DNA from: Planctomycetota bacterium
Lineage (GTDB): Bacteria > Planctomycetota > UBA1135 > UBA2386
Direction of reading: 5' to 3'
Assembly (NCBI GenBank): GCA_014192625.1
Contig: BJHM01000031.1
Location: 1 to 44,451 of the forward strand
Length of the DNA stretch: 44,451 nt
Every line of letters begins with the position of its first letter. Position 1 is the first letter of the stretch. The position numbers were made by a program, and so were the translations under genes. The notes under the pieces were generated by a model. It was not told where the DNA came from and searched no databases. It was given only the letters and a program-made list of their open reading frames with translations. Positions 26,554 to 34,046 of the stretch are shown here, piece by piece.

Positions 26554-27341
26554 GGAGATTGTTCCTCGTCGACGAAGGCCGGCGGATTGCGGTCGAGTTC
26601 GTAAACGCATCCTGACGGCTGAGTTTTCAAGAGCTGCACGATAGCCGCGCCCACTTCAAAGGGCTGATGCATCCGGCCGATCCGGTTTTGCGCCGCCATT
26701 GCTGCGAACACCGCGTCCGCGGTGGTCTTGCCGCGTGCCGCCACCTGCGCTGCTGCCTCACGTGTGATGTCGGTGTCGACGAAGCCGGGGCAGACCGCAA
26801 ACACGCGGATGCCGCGGTTGCCCACTTCGAGGTGCAGTGCCCGCGACAAGCCGACCATCGCGTGCTTCGCTGCGGTGTAGGCCAGCGTGAATGGGAAGCC
26901 GCGCAGGCCAGCGGTTGAAGCCAGTTGAATGATGGTGCCGCTGCGGAGTTGCTTCATGCCTGGCAACACGGCACGGATCAGTCGCAGCGGCGCGCGCACG
27001 TGCAGGTCGAGCGTTTCGTCGAGCATTGCGTCGCTGGTCGACTCGGCCTTCGCCGAAGGCGCGGTGCCGGCGTTGTTGATGAGCACGGTGGGCTCACCGA
27101 AGGCTTTTCGTGCACTGGCGAGGACCAGTTCGGCGGCGTTTGGCTCGCGCAGGTTGACCGCGCAGGCGGAGGCTTGGATGCCTTCGCTGCGTAGCAGATG
27201 CGCCGCTTGATCGAGGCGGGCGGCATCGCGCGCAACGAGCACCACGCGGTGACCAGTGCCGCCGAGCGCGCGCGCGATTGCAAAGCCGATGCCGCGACTG
27301 GCGCCGGTGATGAGGGAGATCGGTGCGGCGTTGGTTGGCAC
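26550..27341 (-). CDS. Short-chain dehydrogenase/reductase
   Basis: A 263-residue classical SDR using NAD(P). It has the nucleotide-binding GASRGIG near residue 13, NNAG at about 89-92, a serine in LASTAG, and the catalytic Y-x-x-x-K in AYTAAKHAM. As first gene of the SDR / hydratase / acyl-CoA dehydrogenase operon it probably acts on a 3-hydroxyacyl-CoA or ring hydroxyl intermediate. Substrate specificity is not visible. Its promoter must lie within 27342-27550 next to the orphan terminator. Confidence 0.93.
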   Translation of the reverse strand: MPTNAAPISLITGASRGIGFAIARALGGTGHRVVLVARDAARLDQAAHLLRSEGIQASACAVNLREPNAAELVLASARKAFGEPTVLINNAGTAPSAKAESTSDAMLDETLDLHVRAPLRLIRAVLPGMKQLRSGTIIQLASTAGLRGFPFTLAYTAAKHAMVGLSRALHLEVGNRGIRVFAVCPGFVDTDITREAAAQVAARGKTTADAVFAAMAAQNRIGRMHQPFEVGAAIVQLLKTQPSGCVYELDRNPPAFVDEEQSP

Positions 27342-27554
27342 GATGGTGGCGTGAGGTTTGCGCAGGGGCTGCGCAGGGACTGCGCAAGAGTTGCGAGGGA
27401 TGCTAGTGCGACTGGCAACAGCCTTGCCCTATCGCCCGCGAAAATCGAATCGCGATCGCAATCTCACAACCGAGCTTAGGATTGGTGTGCCGCAACGCCG
27501 ATAGCACTGGCGGGACAGGGAAGTTGGGAGTCGAGTCAGTGGCGACCGCCCGAG
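27342..27554. other. Noncoding stretch before an orphan terminator; candidate small RNA
   Basis: About 210 bp between the SDR start (minus strand) and a strong forward terminator. No forward gene lies upstream for almost 3 kb, so a forward transcript ending at the terminator would have to start here. CGCGAAAATCGAATCGCG at about 27437-27454 could form a small stem. No tRNA, 6S, SRP or RNase P motif was recognised. Confidence 0.3.
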
Positions 27555-27593
27555 TGGGCCCAGCATGAGAGGTGCTGGGCCCATTGTTTTTCT
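27555..27593 (+). terminator. Strong intrinsic terminator without an upstream forward gene
   Basis: TGGGCCCAGCA (27555-27565) and TGCTGGGCCCA (27573-27583) form a perfect 11-bp GC-rich stem with a 7-base loop, followed by TTGTTTTTCT. The T-tract is on the plus strand only, so it should stop forward transcription. Confidence 0.75.
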
Positions 27594-27595
27594 AC

Positions 27596-27997
27596 TGCGG
27601 CGCCTGCGGTAGTTGCGGCCTGCGGTGCCTGCGGCGCCTGCGGTAGTTGCGGCCTGCGGTGCCTGCGGCGCCTGCGGTAGTTGCGGCCTGCGGTGCCTGC
27701 GGCCTGCGGTGGGTGCGGACTGCGGTGCCTGCGGTGGGTGCGGCGCCTGCGGTGGGTGCGGACTGCGGTGCCTGCGGTGGGTGCGGACTGCGGTGCCTGC
27801 GGTGGGTGCGGCGCCTGCGGTGGGTGCGAACTGCGGTGCCTGCGGCCTGCGGTGGGTGCGGACTGCGGTGCCTGCGGTGGGTGCGGACTGCGGTGCCTGC
27901 GGTGGGTGCGGACTGCGGTGCCTGCGGTGGGTGCGGCGCCTGCGGTGGGTGCGAACTGCGGTGCCTGCGGCCTGCGGTGGGTGCGGACTGCGGTGCC
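27596..27997. repeat. Array of 48 TGCGG-type 7-9 bp units with higher-order structure
   Basis: The 402 bp resolve completely into seven unit types: A TGCGGCGCC, B TGCGGTAGT, C TGCGGCC, D TGCGGTGCC, E TGCGGTGGG, F TGCGGAC, G TGCGAAC. A-B-C-D (34 bp) occurs three times at the left. The rest is built on E-F-D (25 bp) with the block E-A-E-G-D-C (50 bp) occurring twice. Because the periods are not multiples of three, long open frames on both strands here (cysteine/glycine-rich forward, His/Pro/Arg-rich reverse) are artefacts of low complexity. It starts three bases after the terminator T-tract and ends about 100 bp before a secreted-protein gene. Confidence 0.95.
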
Positions 27998-28099
27998 TGC
28001 GGGTGTTTGAGTGACCCACTTCTTCAGTCTGCGGCGACAAGTGTCGATGAACTTTGCGCCGCGCTTTCCCCATGCTGCGGCGAGTTCCCCCCAATCGCC

Positions 28100-29227
28100 A
28101 TGCACAAATTGCCCCGGCGCCTGCTTGTTCCCTGTTGCCTTCTGGCGCTGCTGCCGGCGCAATCGCGGACCGTGGTGCCGACGATCGCTGAACGGTTGCC
28201 CGGCAACGCAGCGTTGTCGCTGCCTCTGCGATGGAGCCAAGGCACGCTCGTGGTTTCGATCGACGCCGCTCTGCTGCCTTTGGCGCTCACGGGCCAAGCC
28301 ATCCATGGACTGCGCTTGCGCCGGCCAACTTTTCTCGGTGAGCCTGCCTATCCAGCCGTGCAGCGCACGATCACTGTGCGGGCCGCGTTTGGTCCCAGTG
28401 CTTCGGCGCAATTGTCGGCAACTCGCAGCGCCAACTGGCCAGCGGGCACACCGGCGAGTGGCTTGCCGATTCTGGCTGGGCCAGCGACGTTCCCCGTTGC
28501 CCAAACCGCATTGCCGGTTGCGCCTCAGGCAACGGGCGACGAGTTTTTGGTGATTGCGTTCGCGGCGCCCTTGCCAGTAGTGGCGGGCAACCTGTTGCTA
28601 GAATTCGAAGTCGCCAGCGCGCAGTTTGCTATCGACAGCCAGTGGGTGGATGCGGTTTGGAGCGTGAACGGCGTGGAAAGCGGATTTGCGGTAACAGTCG
28701 GCGATGGTGCCTGCACGCCGCGCACCCGACCGATTCAGCTGACTTGGAACGCGCCGCAAGCGCCAACCCGTGGCTCCACCGCCTCGATTGTGCTCGCTGG
28801 CGCGTTGCCATCTATTCCGGTGTTTTTATGGCTCGGGCTGGACCCGCAGAACGCTCCGGTTGGCCCGTCTTTCTTTGGCTTTGGTGCAGGTCTTTTGGCG
28901 CTGGACCCGTCCTTACAGGGGTGCAGTCAGTGGATACCGGTAGCCAGCCTTTGGAATGGAATCACCAATGGCGCGGGAGGTATGACGCTGAGTTTCCCCA
29001 TTCCGGCAGGCATCACGCAGGCGGGGCAACAGATCGGTATGCAAGCCGCCGCGCTGGATACCGCAAGAACTGGCGTGCCGCTCGACATTACCAATGGTTT
29101 GGTCTTGGCGCTCGACCGCACGGGGCTTGGCAGTCGATGCGCTACGATGTTGATTCCGGGCACGGCCAGCCAGTCTCCGTGGCTGCCCAATGTCGGTCTC
29201 ATGCCGGTGCTCGTCATAGAATACTGA
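28100..29227 (+). CDS. Secreted protein of unknown function
   Basis: A 375-residue protein with a signal peptide (KLPRRLLVPCCLLALLPAQS, cleavage near residue 20). The body is beta-rich and rich in Ala, Leu and Pro, with an internal EFEVASAQFAIDSQWVDAVWSVNG region and a C-terminal part containing a Gly/Phe-rich FFGFGAGLLALDPSLQGC stretch. No catalytic motif or known domain was recognised. The frame is open far upstream through the repeat array, but ATG 28100 immediately precedes the signal peptide and is chosen. It is likely cell-surface or extracellular, like the secreted proteins at 19361, 33078 and 34047. Confidence 0.75.
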   Translation: MHKLPRRLLVPCCLLALLPAQSRTVVPTIAERLPGNAALSLPLRWSQGTLVVSIDAALLPLALTGQAIHGLRLRRPTFLGEPAYPAVQRTITVRAAFGPSASAQLSATRSANWPAGTPASGLPILAGPATFPVAQTALPVAPQATGDEFLVIAFAAPLPVVAGNLLLEFEVASAQFAIDSQWVDAVWSVNGVESGFAVTVGDGACTPRTRPIQLTWNAPQAPTRGSTASIVLAGALPSIPVFLWLGLDPQNAPVGPSFFGFGAGLLALDPSLQGCSQWIPVASLWNGITNGAGGMTLSFPIPAGITQAGQQIGMQAAALDTARTGVPLDITNGLVLALDRTGLGSRCATMLIPGTASQSPWLPNVGLMPVLVIEY

Positions 29228-29302
29228 CGCTCCGTCAAGTCCGCGCTTGTGTTGTTGGCTTTGGTTGCTAACCTTTTCCCCCCCAACTCCTCAAGAGCAG
29301 CC

Positions 29303-29467
29303 ATGGCAAAGACCAAGAAGAAGAAAGAGATCGTCTTCCTCGTTTGCGAGGAGACAGGTGACCGCAACTACACGCTGATGAAAAAGCCGGGTACTGCGAA
29401 GCTCGAGCTGATGAAGTACAGCAAGCGGTTGCGGAAGCACACGAAGCACATCGAGAAGAAGAAGTAG
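29303..29467 (+). CDS. rpmG: 50S ribosomal protein bL33
   Basis: A 54-residue basic protein with the L33 pattern: a KKKKEIVFLVCEETGDRNYTLMKK core and KLELMKYSKRLRKHTKHIEKKK tail. Zinc-binding L33 has two CxxC pairs. Here only one cysteine (VCEETG) remains, so it is of the zinc-free type. The ATG at 29303 is chosen by homology, since the 18 upstream codons in frame are hydrophobic and unlike L33. Confidence 0.93.
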   Translation: MAKTKKKKEIVFLVCEETGDRNYTLMKKPGTAKLELMKYSKRLRKHTKHIEKKK

Positions 29468-29471
29468 TCTT

Positions 29472-29492
29472 CCGTCGCGGGTCTATCGCGAC
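29472..29492. terminator. Perfect 7-bp stem between convergent rpmG and HEAT-like gene
   Basis: CGTCGCG (29472-29478) and CGCGACG (29486-29492) flank a GGTCTAT loop, just after the rpmG stop and overlapping the 3' end of the opposing gene. No T-run follows, so termination efficiency is uncertain. Confidence 0.4.
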
Positions 29493-30988
29493 GTCTGTCC
29501 GTTAGGCAAAGTTCTGGCGAGGATCCTCTCGAGGTCGATACGCGATGCTGCGGACAGTCCGCTCATGATGCGCATTCGTTGACCAAGCCGGTCGACGGCG
29601 TTCTGTTCGCCTGCGTTGGCGAGGCTTTCGAGCGCCAGAACCACGCTGTGCAACCGCCGCGGGTTGTTTGCGAATGCGGGATCGTCGATGGCCCGCTGGA
29701 TTGCCGCCTCGCCAAGTGATCCCGGCGCCTTGGCCGTGAGCGCAAAAATCGCGCGCTGCCGCACATCAGGGTCTGGATCGGAAGCGAGCGCAAGCTTGGC
29801 GACTTCAAGCCCTGATGGTTCGTTGGAGAAGCCGGCTCCTGCGACCAGCATGTCGCGAAACTTGGGGTCGCTGTTGCTGGCAAGCTGTTGTTCGTAGGCC
29901 TGCTGGATTGCGCCTGGGCTGCGCTGACCGAGCAACAGAAACGCCATAGCTGGCTCGCTACCGATCGCAACTGCGGTGGACAGCACCTCGAGTGCGCTGC
30001 TAGCTGGTAGCAGCTCGGCGGCGGCGATTGCCAAGTTCATTGCCTCGGCGCGGTCTTTCGTTTCGCGAAGATGTTGCAGCAATACGTAGCGATATCGGTC
30101 ATCGAGCAGCAATCGTCGTCGTGCGGCGCGTCGTTCGGCCTCGTTGCCCTCTTGCAGCAGCAGAAGCGCAAGGCCAGCGAGTTCGGTGGACGTGCGGTCA
30201 CCGTTTGCCTGCAGGTTGCGCCAAAGGGTTGTGAGGAGGGCCTCCGCGACGGCCGCCGGAAAGTGCTGCTCACCAGCGAGGACCACGAGTTCCATGACTT
30301 GTGGTTCGTGTTCGAGTGCGAGAAAGGGTCGGTTTGCGAGTTGTCCGGTGCCAAGTTCGGCGGCTAACGCATCGCTTGCCGGCAATGCCGTCAGGATGCC
30401 GCTTACGAGGGCTGCGAGCACTCCCGCGCGATCTGGGTATTGCCTGGCAATCTGGTTTTGCCGATTGAGTCCGACACTGAGCACGAGGTTCCAAGCTTGG
30501 CGACGCAGTTGGCCAGTCAGGTCGCTTTTGGCGGGAGGTTCCGTGCCGAGGATCGCGGTGAGCGCGAAGTTTTCCGGATCCACGACCTGTTCGATCAACT
30601 CGGAAAAGGTTTGCCGCGCGCGCAGGTCTGCGTCTTTTGCCGCCACCTTGTCGCCGGCAGTGTCTTTATCGCTGACCTCCATGCCAAGCTGTACGAGTTG
30701 CTCGATGAACTCGGTGAAGGTGCGCGCCCTAGGCGTTGCAAGGGCCTCACTCGGAATGGTCTCGCGGACCTGCAGCGAATTGGTCTCGTCCGGTTTGGCG
30801 GTCGCGGTGGCTGGTTCGGAATGGGTATTGGTGAGGTGGTCAGCGGCACCGAGCGACTCTGGACCGTGGATCTGCTGGTGAAACACCAGAAAAGTTAGTA
30901 TCGCAAAGATGAGCAGTAGGCCTCCCACTCGCGCTGGCTTGCGCCAGGCGAATGGGTTGCTCCGGATGGTGGCGAGGGGTTTTTTCAT
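29483..30988 (-). CDS. Membrane-anchored HEAT-like repeat protein
   Basis: A 501-residue protein with one N-terminal membrane segment (about 21-38, VGGLLLIFAILTFLVFH). A Thr/Glu/Pro-rich linker and a long all-helical region follow. Helical pairs such as LEVAKLALASDPDPDVRQRAIFAL at about 405-430 fit HEAT/armadillo-like repeats, which are protein-binding scaffolds. No enzyme motif is visible. The next upstream gene on the same strand starts 16 bp away, so the two small-domain proteins are probably cotranscribed. The function is unknown. Confidence 0.7.
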   Translation of the reverse strand: MKKPLATIRSNPFAWRKPARVGGLLLIFAILTFLVFHQQIHGPESLGAADHLTNTHSEPATATAKPDETNSLQVRETIPSEALATPRARTFTEFIEQLVQLGMEVSDKDTAGDKVAAKDADLRARQTFSELIEQVVDPENFALTAILGTEPPAKSDLTGQLRRQAWNLVLSVGLNRQNQIARQYPDRAGVLAALVSGILTALPASDALAAELGTGQLANRPFLALEHEPQVMELVVLAGEQHFPAAVAEALLTTLWRNLQANGDRTSTELAGLALLLLQEGNEAERRAARRRLLLDDRYRYVLLQHLRETKDRAEAMNLAIAAAELLPASSALEVLSTAVAIGSEPAMAFLLLGQRSPGAIQQAYEQQLASNSDPKFRDMLVAGAGFSNEPSGLEVAKLALASDPDPDVRQRAIFALTAKAPGSLGEAAIQRAIDDPAFANNPRRLHSVVLALESLANAGEQNAVDRLGQRMRIMSGLSAASRIDLERILARTLPNGQTSR

Positions 30989-31004
30989 GGGATTAGGCCC
31001 GCGC

Positions 31005-31448
31005 TCAGATTCTGATTGCAGGTTGTGCGCAAGATACGGTCCGATATCTATTTACGGTGCCAAACGGGTCCCCTTTTGGGTTCAGTAGGTCGCAGGAGTC
31101 ATTCAGCAGGATGAACAGGAAGTAGTTATGTGTGCAGGCGTAATGAAAAATCAATACTGTTGCCGCTTCGTCTTCTACTGCGTTGGTGTTCATCGTGGTA
31201 CTTTCGACTACCTGATGCGGCGGCGTGGCGATGCACATGAGTGGACAAGCTTGTCGTGCGTCTGTCGAGATTTGCACGCCAGTGGTTGAAATGGTGATTC
31301 CTGATTTGCAAGTCACCATTCCTCCTAACAGGGTGCTTGCGGGAACCTCGGTGGCCTTGGTGTTATGGCAAGGGGACAGAACCGAAATTTGGGAAACCAG
31401 CGGCAGTGACCACGCTGCAAAAATGGCGAAAGTGAGGGGCAGTTTCAT
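31005..31448 (-). CDS. Small secreted cysteine-containing protein
   Basis: A 147-residue protein with a signal peptide (KLPLTFAIFAAWSLPLVSQ). GGAG seven bases before the ATG at 31448 fixes the start. The mature part contains seven cysteines spread through a Thr/Ser-rich chain and could be disulfide-stabilised. No family was recognised. The open frame extends upstream to 31694 but that part is antisense to the downstream end of the epimerase gene. Confidence 0.65.
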   Translation of the reverse strand: MKLPLTFAIFAAWSLPLVSQISVLSPCHNTKATEVPASTLLGGMVTCKSGITISTTGVQISTDARQACPLMCIATPPHQVVESTTMNTNAVEDEAATVLIFHYACTHNYFLFILLNDSCDLLNPKGDPFGTVNRYRTVSCAQPAIRI

Positions 31449-31554
31449 GATGATCTCCGGTAATTCCCGCATGCGGCGGGAGCGCGGGCGAGCGCGGCAT
31501 CGGTCATCGGTGCTCGGCTCGCTCAACTCCTCTGTGGCGCGGAGACGCGAGCGG

Positions 31555-32553
31555 TTACTTGTGATTTTCAGGCGGAGCTTTGAGTTGCTGGATCCAAGCC
31601 CAGGATGCACGGATGCCAGAGTCGACGCTGCCGGGTGCGTAGCCCAACTCGTCGCGCGCTTTGTTACTCGAGTAAAAGAGGAAGTGCTGCGCAAGTGCGA
31701 GCACTTCGCTGGTCAGCGGCGGTTTGCTGCCAAACAGCCGCTCCTTGATGCGCAATGCAGCAGTAACTGCCCGCACTGCGATTGCTGGCGTGCCGATGCG
31801 TGGTGCCTTGCCGCCGACGATTGTGGCAATGCGTGAGAACAGTTCGCCACCGGTCAGATTTTCACCGCCGAGCAGGTAGCGCTCGCCGCTGCGCCCTCGG
31901 TCGATTGCCAGCAGGCAACCGCGACAGACATCCATCACATCCGCAACATTGATCCCGCCCGGCGGCAATAGTTTGATGCGACCGCGCAGCAATGCGTCCA
32001 TCAGCGAGTCCGCAGCTTTACGCCGATCACCAGCGCCATACATCGACGGTGGGTTGACGATTACGGCGTTTAGGCCGCGGGCGATCTCTGTCTGGATAGC
32101 TGCCTCCGCTGCGTGCTTGCTGTCGCAATAGCCGATGCGCAATGGCCCGAAGTTGTAAGCGTCGCGTTCGTCGAGTAAGCGCGGCCGGTCACTAAAACCC
32201 ACTGCGCAGATCGTCGACATATGCAGCAAGCGGCGCACCTTGGCCAAGCGGGCAAGCGATGCGAGCTGTGCTGTGGCGGTGCTGTGCAGGCGAAACATTG
32301 TGGCGCGGTCCTCACGCCGAAAGGACACCAGCGCGGCAAGGTGCACGACGATCTCCGCGCCGCGCACGCCAGTCGCGAGGGCGAGTTCGTCTTCGAGCGT
32401 GCCCTCGACACGCTCGTAATCGATGCCATTGAGCGCGGGCACGTGCTGGCCTTTGCGCACTAGGCAGCGCAGGCGGTAGCGCTGCGCGAGCAGTGGCGCG
32501 AGGTTTGCGCCGACAAAGCCACTGACGCCAGTGACGAAGCAGATGCCGTTCAC
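31555..32553 (-). CDS. NAD-dependent epimerase/dehydratase (HpnA-like)
   Basis: A 332-residue extended SDR with TGVSGFVGANL for NAD(P) binding, HLAALVSFRR, a serine in LHMSTICAVG, and the catalytic tyrosine/lysine in YCDSKHAAE. RYLLGGENLTGGELF and FYSSNKARDELGY near the C terminus match the pattern of hopanoid-associated sugar epimerases (HpnA), so a role with a sugar nucleotide or lipid-linked sugar is plausible. No other hopanoid genes are present, so the symbol is not given. The function is confident only at the level of the superfamily. Confidence 0.88.
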   Translation of the reverse strand: MNGICFVTGVSGFVGANLAPLLAQRYRLRCLVRKGQHVPALNGIDYERVEGTLEDELALATGVRGAEIVVHLAALVSFRREDRATMFRLHSTATAQLASLARLAKVRRLLHMSTICAVGFSDRPRLLDERDAYNFGPLRIGYCDSKHAAEAAIQTEIARGLNAVIVNPPSMYGAGDRRKAADSLMDALLRGRIKLLPPGGINVADVMDVCRGCLLAIDRGRSGERYLLGGENLTGGELFSRIATIVGGKAPRIGTPAIAVRAVTAALRIKERLFGSKPPLTSEVLALAQHFLFYSSNKARDELGYAPGSVDSGIRASWAWIQQLKAPPENHK

Positions 32554-33077
32554 CGGGTCAGTCTACCAGCCCATCAAACAGAGACATTGGTGGGTGCCAA
32601 CAAGGATGGAAGACCTAGACAAGCGAATGTTCCGCATCGTGCCAGCGTCTTCAGAAGGGAATATCACAGCGTCCTGGGAGCACTGGAACGTAGGGAAAAT
32701 GAAATGGGAAACTGAGACCGTGAATGATTCCTTGAACACGGTGCGACACGTTTACCAAGATGACCAAGCATCACTAGGTCACGCCGCAGTAGTGCAGACT
32801 GCGCAATCCCCCGATGCACATTGTGGGCGTATCTGGTGCCATGCCGGCCGGTTATTTTTATCACGCAATGAGTCGCAACAGCTGGCAAGCGGCGGCGGGT
32901 TTGGATTGCCGCAGATTGCGCGGCGTGCACTGTGCGATACGTGCTGCGCGATATGAAAAAACAGAACTCGCTGCCAGCGGTGCGCAAGGGATCGTGTCAT
33001 GGCTCACGCAGGCAAGAGGGCTGCTGTGATTACTGCTGCGTTACTAAGAGCGAGTCACCAATGCTGCCAGGCAGCGG
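32554..33077. other. 524-bp gap with lower GC and no recognised gene
   Basis: The segment 32580-32770 is noticeably less GC-rich than the surroundings. A forward frame from 32531 to 32956 encodes 141 residues (with MEDLDKRMFRIVPASSEGN in its first third), but it begins inside the divergent epimerase gene and shows no similarity I recognise. A small palindrome GCTGCCAGGCAGC lies at about 33063-33075, just after the end of the next minus-strand gene. It could be a decayed gene. Confidence 0.4.
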
Positions 33078-33986
33078 CTAAGGCGGGGTAGTAGTAATGG
33101 CGGCAGAGTGCGCGATCCCGTCGGCCGCGAGTGGGTCAAAGATTGCCCATTGGAAGGTCAGCGGAAAGCCTGCGACGCTTGCCACGTTGGGAATAAAAAA
33201 GCTGTAATCCGCGCCACCGTTTGAGGGGTTGCTTTGCAGGGTGGTTTGCAGCAGCAGCAGAACATCGGCCGTCGTCCATATGGTTGCGAACGGAAACACG
33301 AGCGCAGTGGGCTGGCCAATCAGGAGTGCCGCTGATTGTCGCCGCGCAGCGTTGTCGAGCCATACGTCAACGACGCCACCTCGCGCAGGGAGGCCGCTGA
33401 TACCGATCTGGGGGTCGCCATATTGGCCGGGCTTCCCACTGCCAAACGCCTGCACCGTGCCGACTGGTGCCGTTACAAACAGTCGGAACTTCGCCGCTGA
33501 CTGCGTGTGTGTTTGCCACGTTGTGCCGTCGGAAACCCAAGTGTCGACGAGCACGTTGCCCGGGTTGGTGTCGCTCGCTGTTGAGTTCTGGTGGAACATC
33601 CCGGTGACGCGCCACACGAGCCAATAATCTTGACCGGCGGTGAGCGCGACCGGCAGCGACAGCGAGGGCCCCTGCCAGCAGCGCGAATGCAACGTCAGCC
33701 AGCTACCCTGACCGCCGAGCAACGTGCCAGGCTTGCCAGTAACAGTGTCATGCGTGCGTAGTTCTAGGGTGTGCGTCGCCGGTGGCTGATTGCCAGTGAA
33801 GACCTGCGCCGCGTTCACCACACCGTTTGTTTGCGCGGTAAAGCGGAACGCCAGCACGGCAGCGGGCCAGCCAACAGCAGAGCCGCTGTAGGTCGCGTTG
33901 TCGTTCTGCGCGAAGTACAGTTGCTGCGCTTGTGCAGCGGCAATAATGGAAACAAACGCGACAGCGGGGATCGTATAGCAGTGCAT
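33078..33986 (-). CDS. Secreted protein of unknown function (beta-rich)
   Basis: A 302-residue exported protein with signal peptide (AVAFVSIIAAAQAQ). GAGG six bases upstream supports the ATG at 33986. The N-terminal half (FTAQTNGVVNAAQVFTGN, LPVALTAGQDYWLVWRVTG) has the pattern of surface-protein domains made of beta strands, with DYWLVW typical of choice-of-anchor-like modules. The C-terminal half ends in FQWAIFDPLAADGIAHSAA, similar in style to planctomycete secreted-protein C termini. Function unknown. Confidence 0.72.
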   Translation of the reverse strand: MHCYTIPAVAFVSIIAAAQAQQLYFAQNDNATYSGSAVGWPAAVLAFRFTAQTNGVVNAAQVFTGNQPPATHTLELRTHDTVTGKPGTLLGGQGSWLTLHSRCWQGPSLSLPVALTAGQDYWLVWRVTGMFHQNSTASDTNPGNVLVDTWVSDGTTWQTHTQSAAKFRLFVTAPVGTVQAFGSGKPGQYGDPQIGISGLPARGGVVDVWLDNAARRQSAALLIGQPTALVFPFATIWTTADVLLLLQTTLQSNPSNGGADYSFFIPNVASVAGFPLTFQWAIFDPLAADGIAHSAAITTTPP

Positions 33987-34046
33987 TGATACCTCTAGGG
34001 CCAAGAATGCCGCCACCCAGCGATTTGGGCTAGACCCTCTTGGCGG

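Noticed and set aside
27596-27997. CRISPR array
   Set aside because: Units are 7-9 bp with no spacer-like unique sequence between them. No cas genes are nearby.
27647-28099. N-terminal extension of the secreted protein through the array
   Set aside because: The extension is pure Cys/Gly/Leu repeat translation. A normal signal peptide starts at ATG 28100.
27536-28504. Long minus-strand frames (over 200 and 300 residues) with HRSPHPPQAP-type repeats
   Set aside because: They are produced by the TGCGG array, whose unit lengths shift frame and lack stop codons. The amino-acid repeats mirror the DNA and no start or domain supports them.
32531-32956. 141-residue plus-strand frame
   Set aside because: It starts inside the divergent epimerase gene, has no ribosome-binding site and no recognised similarity. 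It is left as part of the noncoding gap.
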